Positions 28,471 through 32,199 of a stretch of 32,199 nucleotides of DNA are shown in pieces; within the stretch, counting starts at the first letter, position 1; every line of letters begins with the position of its first letter. Position numbers and translations under genes: made by a program. The stretch is from a virus. Where the stretch lies: IMG/VR virus record IMGVR_UViG_3300020160_001165, positions 1 through 32,199 of that record; one strand, written 5' to 3'. A model generated the notes under the pieces. That model had not been told where the DNA came from, searched no databases, and saw only the letters and a program-made list of their open reading frames with translations.

Positions 28471-29001
28471 TTAGTTCCAGTCTAAATCGTAAAGTGTGTC
28501 TATCGTTGGGAGTTTAGTCCAATATTTTTTATTGTACCATTGCTTTCGCAAAAAAGCATTCACGCCTTCACTAAGAAGGATTTCAACTTCTCTTGGGTTA
28601 TCTTCAACCACAAATCTAGGGTTGAGCTTTTCTATAACCTCATGCTTTTCATGAATGTTTGTGAATATCGGAGGGCTTGTGCTCAATCTCCAATAATCAA
28701 GCCACGGCTGAGTCTGGCGAATAGAAGCAGGGCATCTTCTTGCAGTAACGATATGAACATCAATGTCCATCTCGAACCAATAGTTTATTTGGTGCCACGC
28801 ATCCTCATACGGCTTCATGTTCTTCCAAAACAATGGATCATTAAATATCTTCATTGCTTCTTCATCATTACTATCGGATATGAGCCAATCCGTATAGTCA
28901 AAAAAATCTGGGTAGCCTGTGCCGGCGATGTAGTCATCAAGCGACAGTGCTATGTTTGCAATGACCCCATCGAGGTCAAGTACAATTGATTGCTTTTCCA
29001 T
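28471..29001 (-). CDS. HAD-superfamily phosphatase, nucleotidase-like
   Basis: This 176-residue protein has the HAD motifs: motif I VLDLDGV (7-13, nucleophile D9 and D11), motif II HIVTAR (83-88, T86), a lysine in EKHEVIEKL (118-126) and motif III VVEDNPREV (131-139, E133-D134). The size and the acidic cap between I and II suit 5'(3')-deoxyribonucleotidase or phage phosphatase-like members. A likely role is nucleotide pool adjustment during replication, or end processing of nucleic acid. It lies just upstream of dnaE and after the hairpin at 29019-29047. Confidence 0.85.
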   Translation of the reverse strand: MEKQSIVLDLDGVIANIALSLDDYIAGTGYPDFFDYTDWLISDSNDEEAMKIFNDPLFWKNMKPYEDAWHQINYWFEMDIDVHIVTARRCPASIRQTQPWLDYWRLSTSPPIFTNIHEKHEVIEKLNPRFVVEDNPREVEILLSEGVNAFLRKQWYNKKYWTKLPTIDTLYDLDWN

Positions 29002-29018
29002 AAATATCTTTCTACATG

Positions 29019-29047
29019 GTGAAGCCCCGCACTTGGCAGGGCTTCAC
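29019..29047 (-). terminator. 12-bp hairpin between SSB and phosphatase genes
   Basis: Arms 29036-29047 and 29019-29030 pair perfectly in the minus transcript (GTGAAGCCCTGC with GCGGGGCTTCAC, one G-U pair) around a 5-nt loop. It follows the SSB stop at 29065 by 17 nt. No T-tract follows, so full termination is unlikely unless U-independent. It could set higher expression of the upstream SSB by partial termination or by protecting the mRNA 3' end after processing. Confidence 0.6.
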
Positions 29048-29064
29048 ACACATATGAATTTTTA

Positions 29065-29712
29065 TTACCAAGTATCCTTGGAAATCTCTCCAGTTGTATA
29101 GAACTTCTCTTGCTTTTCGTAAGGAAGTGTCATGTACAAGGTATTAAGGTCATGCATTGGCAATTCCTTAATGTTGTCAGGCATATCTGTTGATTCAAGA
29201 GGGATAAGACTATAGTTTGTATCTGATGCTCCCGAACCTGTACGAGAAATCTTATAGAAACGATCAGTGATAGTTCCAAATTCCTTTGCGTACTCAATCA
29301 AAATCAAACCGACATGGCGCTGGTTGAAAGTAGTGTCAAGCACTCTCGGTTCCCATGTTCCCGGCTCAGTCTCAACTGCAATGTTGATAACCAAGTGAGG
29401 CTTTGATCTCCATGCCTTATCGTGAACAGACTGCTCTGTTCCCCAGCAACGATAGTTAAACTTAGAAAGTCCAGCAGTTGAAGCTGCTCTCCATTTCCAG
29501 TTAATTGGTGAAGTAATGACTGGAATGTTAATTGCAGTTCCTGTCTCTTCATCATAGTGCTTTGAATCTTCTGTCAATTCCTGACGGAAGCGAATGCGAT
29601 AAGATTCCCCAGCCGAGACTGTGAAATACTTCTTGACACCAGACTTTTGTGTATTTTGTGCTGGTACCACATTCTTTTCTAATTCTTTTAGTGATTTAAT
29701 TGTTTCAAACAT
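29065..29712 (-). CDS. gp32-like single-stranded DNA-binding protein
   Basis: This 215-residue protein resembles the SSBs of actinobacteriophages: a basic leader, a beta-rich OB-like core with WKWRAASTAGLSKFNYRCWG (72-91), LVINIAVETEPGTWEPRVLD (about 106-125), then ALLEYAEEFG-type text here as LILIEYAKEFGTITDRFYKISRTG (split around 135-158). It would coat single strands at the fork. Compared with zinc-bearing relatives only one cysteine (C89) remains, so no zinc site is likely. AGGAGAAAAACAATT precedes the ATG, overlapping the primase stop. A high expression level is expected. Confidence 0.8.
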   Translation of the reverse strand: MFETIKSLKELEKNVVPAQNTQKSGVKKYFTVSAGESYRIRFRQELTEDSKHYDEETGTAINIPVITSPINWKWRAASTAGLSKFNYRCWGTEQSVHDKAWRSKPHLVINIAVETEPGTWEPRVLDTTFNQRHVGLILIEYAKEFGTITDRFYKISRTGSGASDTNYSLIPLESTDMPDNIKELPMHDLNTLYMTLPYEKQEKFYTTGEISKDTW

Positions 29713-29725
29713 AATTGTTTTTCTC

Positions 29726-30619
29726 CTATATTGTGTGTGTTTTGTTATTAATGACTTCTTGTATTTGTATACTTGTCATTGCTCCAGGGTCTTTTAACCC
29801 TGTATTGTTTTCTACCGTGTAAATTTCTTTACCTCGGCAGAGATCTATTATATCATCACGCATGGCGATTCCTGCGTCATCATTGTCAGAAAAAATAATA
29901 ATACTATCAAAGCATCTTTTCAATATTTTCACCTGATTACTAGACACCTGCGCTCCTAGTGTTGAAACAACATTAGGAAACCCAGCTTGATGGATCATCA
30001 TTGCATCAACACTGCCTTCTACGACAATGCAACTTTCGTACTTCTTTGCGTTCTGTATATTGAATAATACATCTGCTCTCTTAAACCCCTTATTGTAAAG
30101 ATAACGAGGCTCTTGCTCTTCATGAATTGCTCTACCGATGAACCCTACAAGTTTGTAGTCTTGCGCTCTCACCGGGATAACAACTCTGTCCTTAACTCTT
30201 GAGTATCCTATTTCAAAATACTCTAGTGTTTCTAATGACAGACCACGATTTAAAAAAGGATCTAGAAGTGAGATGTCCGTTTCGCTTTCGTAATCGATTG
30301 ATACATCTGATATATCAAGTTCTTCTACTGCGCCTTTATTGCGGAATCCTCTTTCTATTTCATTCTTTAAGGCAATAGGGTCAAGACGAACATCCTTCCC
30401 ATATGGCTTGCCAGTTATCTCACGATAAAGTTGTCTAAAGTTTCCTCTTTTACCACAGGATGGATTAAAGCATTGCCATAAACCAGTTTTTGCATTAATA
30501 AAGAATGCAGGACTATTCCTGTTTTTGTGAAAAGGGCAATACAGATTAAATTCTTGAGCATTTTGAGTTTCAATTGGTATATTGTTCTTCTCAAACAGTT
30601 CACGAATTTGAGATTCCAT
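29726..30619 (-). CDS. DnaG-type DNA primase
   Basis: This 297-residue protein makes RNA primers for replication. The zinc-binding domain has C28-P-F-H31 and C50-x4-C55-G, and the TOPRIM core has IVVEGSVDAMM (198-208, E201) and IFSDNDDAG (242-250, D245 and D247). It is shorter than bacterial DnaG and lacks a helicase-binding C-terminal domain, as in small phage primases. The ATG at 30619 follows the upstream stop by one base. An in-frame ATG at 30667 would add 16 residues and overlap the upstream gene by 47 nt; a weak GGA site there leaves this open. Confidence 0.9.
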   Translation of the reverse strand: MESQIRELFEKNNIPIETQNAQEFNLYCPFHKNRNSPAFFINAKTGLWQCFNPSCGKRGNFRQLYREITGKPYGKDVRLDPIALKNEIERGFRNKGAVEELDISDVSIDYESETDISLLDPFLNRGLSLETLEYFEIGYSRVKDRVVIPVRAQDYKLVGFIGRAIHEEQEPRYLYNKGFKRADVLFNIQNAKKYESCIVVEGSVDAMMIHQAGFPNVVSTLGAQVSSNQVKILKRCFDSIIIFSDNDDAGIAMRDDIIDLCRGKEIYTVENNTGLKDPGAMTSIQIQEVINNKTHTI

Positions 30620-30620
30620 G

Positions 30621-30809
30621 CTATATATTGAATATGATTTTAAACTTGAATACATTCTTGCTGGCATCGTAGTCCGTCTTTAAAATTGTTTTACTAAACT
30701 TACCATGAGTGTTGCTCCATTCATCTTCCATCCAAGGCCTAAGTCTTGCTATGGTTTCAATGTCTTCGGCTTCACCCTCAATAAATTTCTTTTTAATTAG
30801 ATATCCCAT
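30621..30809 (-). CDS. Small protein between helicase and primase
   Basis: This 62-residue protein carries WSNTHGKFSKTILKT (about 32-46) in a beta-rich C-terminal part after a charged helix (IEGEAEDIETIARLRPWMED, about 10-29). The ATG at 30809 has GGGTAGAAGA in front; an ATG at 30821 is a less likely alternative. It overlaps the helicase gene by 13 nt. The location suggests a replisome accessory, but no family is recognised. Confidence 0.7.
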   Translation of the reverse strand: MGYLIKKKFIEGEAEDIETIARLRPWMEDEWSNTHGKFSKTILKTDYDASKNVFKFKIIFNI

Positions 30810-32014
30810 TCTTCTACCCATTTTCCTGTCTCTAGGTTCCATCTTAAGAAGAAACCAAATTGTGTTGACCGTCTTACCTTTCTTGATACTACTTGAAATA
30901 AATCAGAGTTATATTCACGATGAATTGCTAGAACTAAGTCTGCATCGTAAGCTAACTGTTTACTCCATGCTACTTCTTCTAACTCGGGTGGTCGCTCTGA
31001 GTGACCATCATTCATCGTTACTGCTGCCACATCAATAATTGGCACTCCATTCTTGACCGCCATGCGCTTGAATGCCTTAGAAAGATTCTTTGCTTTCTCA
31101 GTTTCATTCTTCGCTCCACTAGCATCGTCAAATAGACCGTGATAGTCGAGAATAACGAGGTCTGGTCTGTATTGGTCAATCTTAGCCTGAACCATGTTTT
31201 GATCTGCAGTTTCAAGACCTTCTGATGTAACGAGATATATAGGGTGTTTACCCTCAAATGTCATCTCAGCCCATTCCTCATAGGAGTCAACAATCGCTGG
31301 GTTTGCACGAACAAGGTCTGTGTTAGTGAATGAACCATCACCATTCGTAAGAAGAGTATCAAGCCTCTGCCCCTCCTGCTGTTTGTTCATTTCTAGAGAG
31401 ATAATCAATGGTCTATAACCAGCCCTCCAAGCATTAACCGCAAATAGTCTAGCGATGAAACTTTTACCAACACCTGTCCAGCCTAAGAGAACAATAAAAT
31501 CTCCCGGTTGCCAGCCACCGAACTGCTTATCAATGACACCAATGCCACTAGGGATCCCCTGAAGCTCGTTAAGACCCTTCTCAGACCTCTCTCGCAAGTC
31601 TTTAGCACGATCTCTCCACTCTCCAGCCAAGTCTGTGTCTTTTAAATTGCTTGAGAACTTGTACAACATGGATGTGTTTTCCATAAGATAAGCTAAAGCC
31701 TCTTTAGGACCAGCCTCTGAAAGCAAGCCATTTGTCTTTGACACTAGAACTCTAGTTTGATACGACAGGGATTCTTTCTTTGCTTCATCAATGTAATACT
31801 TCAAAGGCTCAGGAGTGGAATAGAATTCAAACTCCGGATGGTGTTGCTTAACAGTCTCTTTGGATGGAACTTTCTTGTGCTCATCATAATGAGAGCAAAC
31901 AAAATTCCAAATATCTCTATATTCCATGAAGACGCTTTCAACACCCTCGTTAACAGCCGTTACATAATCATTTGATTGAATTAATGAATTCAACAATCTA
32001 ACTTCGTAGTTCAT
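30797..32014 (-). CDS. DnaB-type replicative helicase
   Basis: This 405-residue protein unwinds DNA at the fork as a hexamer. A helical N-terminal domain (1-145) is followed by the RecA-like motor: PSGIGVIDKQFGGWQPGD (155-172), Walker A GWTGVGKS (178-185), SLEMN (206-210), and Walker B DLVILDYHGL (285-294), then MKNDG-like text here as AVTMNDGHS and RKVRRSTQFGFFLRW with the arginine finger region. Length is slightly below bacterial DnaB. Start ATG at 32014 overlaps the upstream partial gene as ATGA. Confidence 0.9.
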   Translation of the reverse strand: MNYEVRLLNSLIQSNDYVTAVNEGVESVFMEYRDIWNFVCSHYDEHKKVPSKETVKQHHPEFEFYSTPEPLKYYIDEAKKESLSYQTRVLVSKTNGLLSEAGPKEALAYLMENTSMLYKFSSNLKDTDLAGEWRDRAKDLRERSEKGLNELQGIPSGIGVIDKQFGGWQPGDFIVLLGWTGVGKSFIARLFAVNAWRAGYRPLIISLEMNKQQEGQRLDTLLTNGDGSFTNTDLVRANPAIVDSYEEWAEMTFEGKHPIYLVTSEGLETADQNMVQAKIDQYRPDLVILDYHGLFDDASGAKNETEKAKNLSKAFKRMAVKNGVPIIDVAAVTMNDGHSERPPELEEVAWSKQLAYDADLVLAIHREYNSDLFQVVSRKVRRSTQFGFFLRWNLETGKWVEEWDI

Positions 32015-32199
32015 TCTTTTGCCATTCTATCATGAGTCTCCCTCATGATCTGTTTGAATTTTTCTTTGGATTCTTTTTCTTGCTTTACTTTGTCAGTAAT
32101 TTTCTTTGATTCAATCGCAAAGTCGAATAGCAGGAATGGTCCTGTCCGACCTTTGACAAAGTATTTGATTGAATCAATTAACAATTCACCATCATAGTG
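32011..32199 (-). CDS. C-terminal fragment of a gene upstream of the helicase (partial)
   Basis: Only the last 62 codons lie in the window; the gene continues beyond 32199. The fragment includes YFVKGRTGPFLLFDFAIES (about 13-31) followed by a lysine/glutamate-rich helix ending RETHDRMAKE. Similar small proteins are found upstream of helicase genes in phages, as I recall, with no known function. The stop overlaps the helicase start as ATGA. Confidence 0.75.
   Translation of the reverse strand, partial: HYDGELLIDSIKYFVKGRTGPFLLFDFAIESKKITDKVKQEKESKEKFKQIMRETHDRMAKE

Noticed and set aside
28540-28989. 149-codon plus-strand open frame opposite the phosphatase gene
   Set aside because: The minus-strand product has complete HAD motifs, while the plus-strand translation shows no recognisable motif and no ribosome binding site; it is the complement of a real gene.

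Overview
The window looks like part of the genome of an uncultured, AT-rich, lytic-type dsDNA tailed phage. Every convincing gene lies on the minus strand, so transcription runs from position 32199 towards 1. Genes are packed with 1-14 nt overlaps (ATGA, GTGA, TTGA and TAATG junctions) and most have AAGGA/GGAG ribosome binding sites. The host is probably an actinobacterium: there is a WhiB-like iron-sulfur regulator, a group of small proteins of a kind I associate with actinobacteriophages, and an actinobacterial-style DnaE polymerase with an intact PHP domain. The low G+C suggests an AT-rich host such as the freshwater actinobacterial lineages. That host assignment is inference. No virion structural genes, integrase or tRNAs are visible.

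Layout in transcription order. (1) 32199-28471, replication: end of a truncated gene, DnaB-type helicase, a small protein, DnaG-type primase, a gp32-like single-strand binding protein and a HAD-family phosphatase. (2) 28466-21412: DnaE-type DNA polymerase, two methyltransferase-like proteins, a GT-B glycosyltransferase, a RecA-like recombinase, a one-helix membrane peptide and a staphylococcal-nuclease-like enzyme. (3) 21394-16642, recombination and modification: a possible PD-(D/E)XK protein, a protein shared with marine myoviruses, a DNA cytosine-5 methyltransferase, a Cas4/RecB-like nuclease, a double zinc-finger protein, a RuvC-like resolvase and an HTH protein. (4) 16645-11774: a YkgJ-type cysteine-cluster protein, a second GT-B glycosyltransferase, small and large terminase subunits and two small proteins, closed by a strong terminator at 11720-11748. 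(5) 11705-9252: a GT-A glycosyltransferase with its own -10 box, a 439-nt non-coding stretch, and three genes closed by a terminator at 9195-9221. (6) 9172-102: about 28 small genes, several zinc-binding, including the WhiB-like gene, closed by a long hairpin at 51-83.

The genes imply a phage that carries its own helicase, primase, SSB, polymerase and recombinase, modifies its DNA at cytosine, processes branched DNA with RuvC-, Cas4- and SNase-like nucleases, and decorates some target with sugars (three glycosyltransferases and two methyltransferase-like partners). The small-gene block probably holds early host-takeover functions.

The most unusual signals are outside the recognised genes. 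The non-coding stretch at 10448-10886 contains a long imperfect hairpin whose wobble pairs form only in minus-strand RNA. Three imperfect 34-35 bp tandem repeats lie between the terminase subunit genes. A long wobble-containing hairpin sits at 12156-12217. One conserved small-block protein ends in a sliding-clamp-binding motif.
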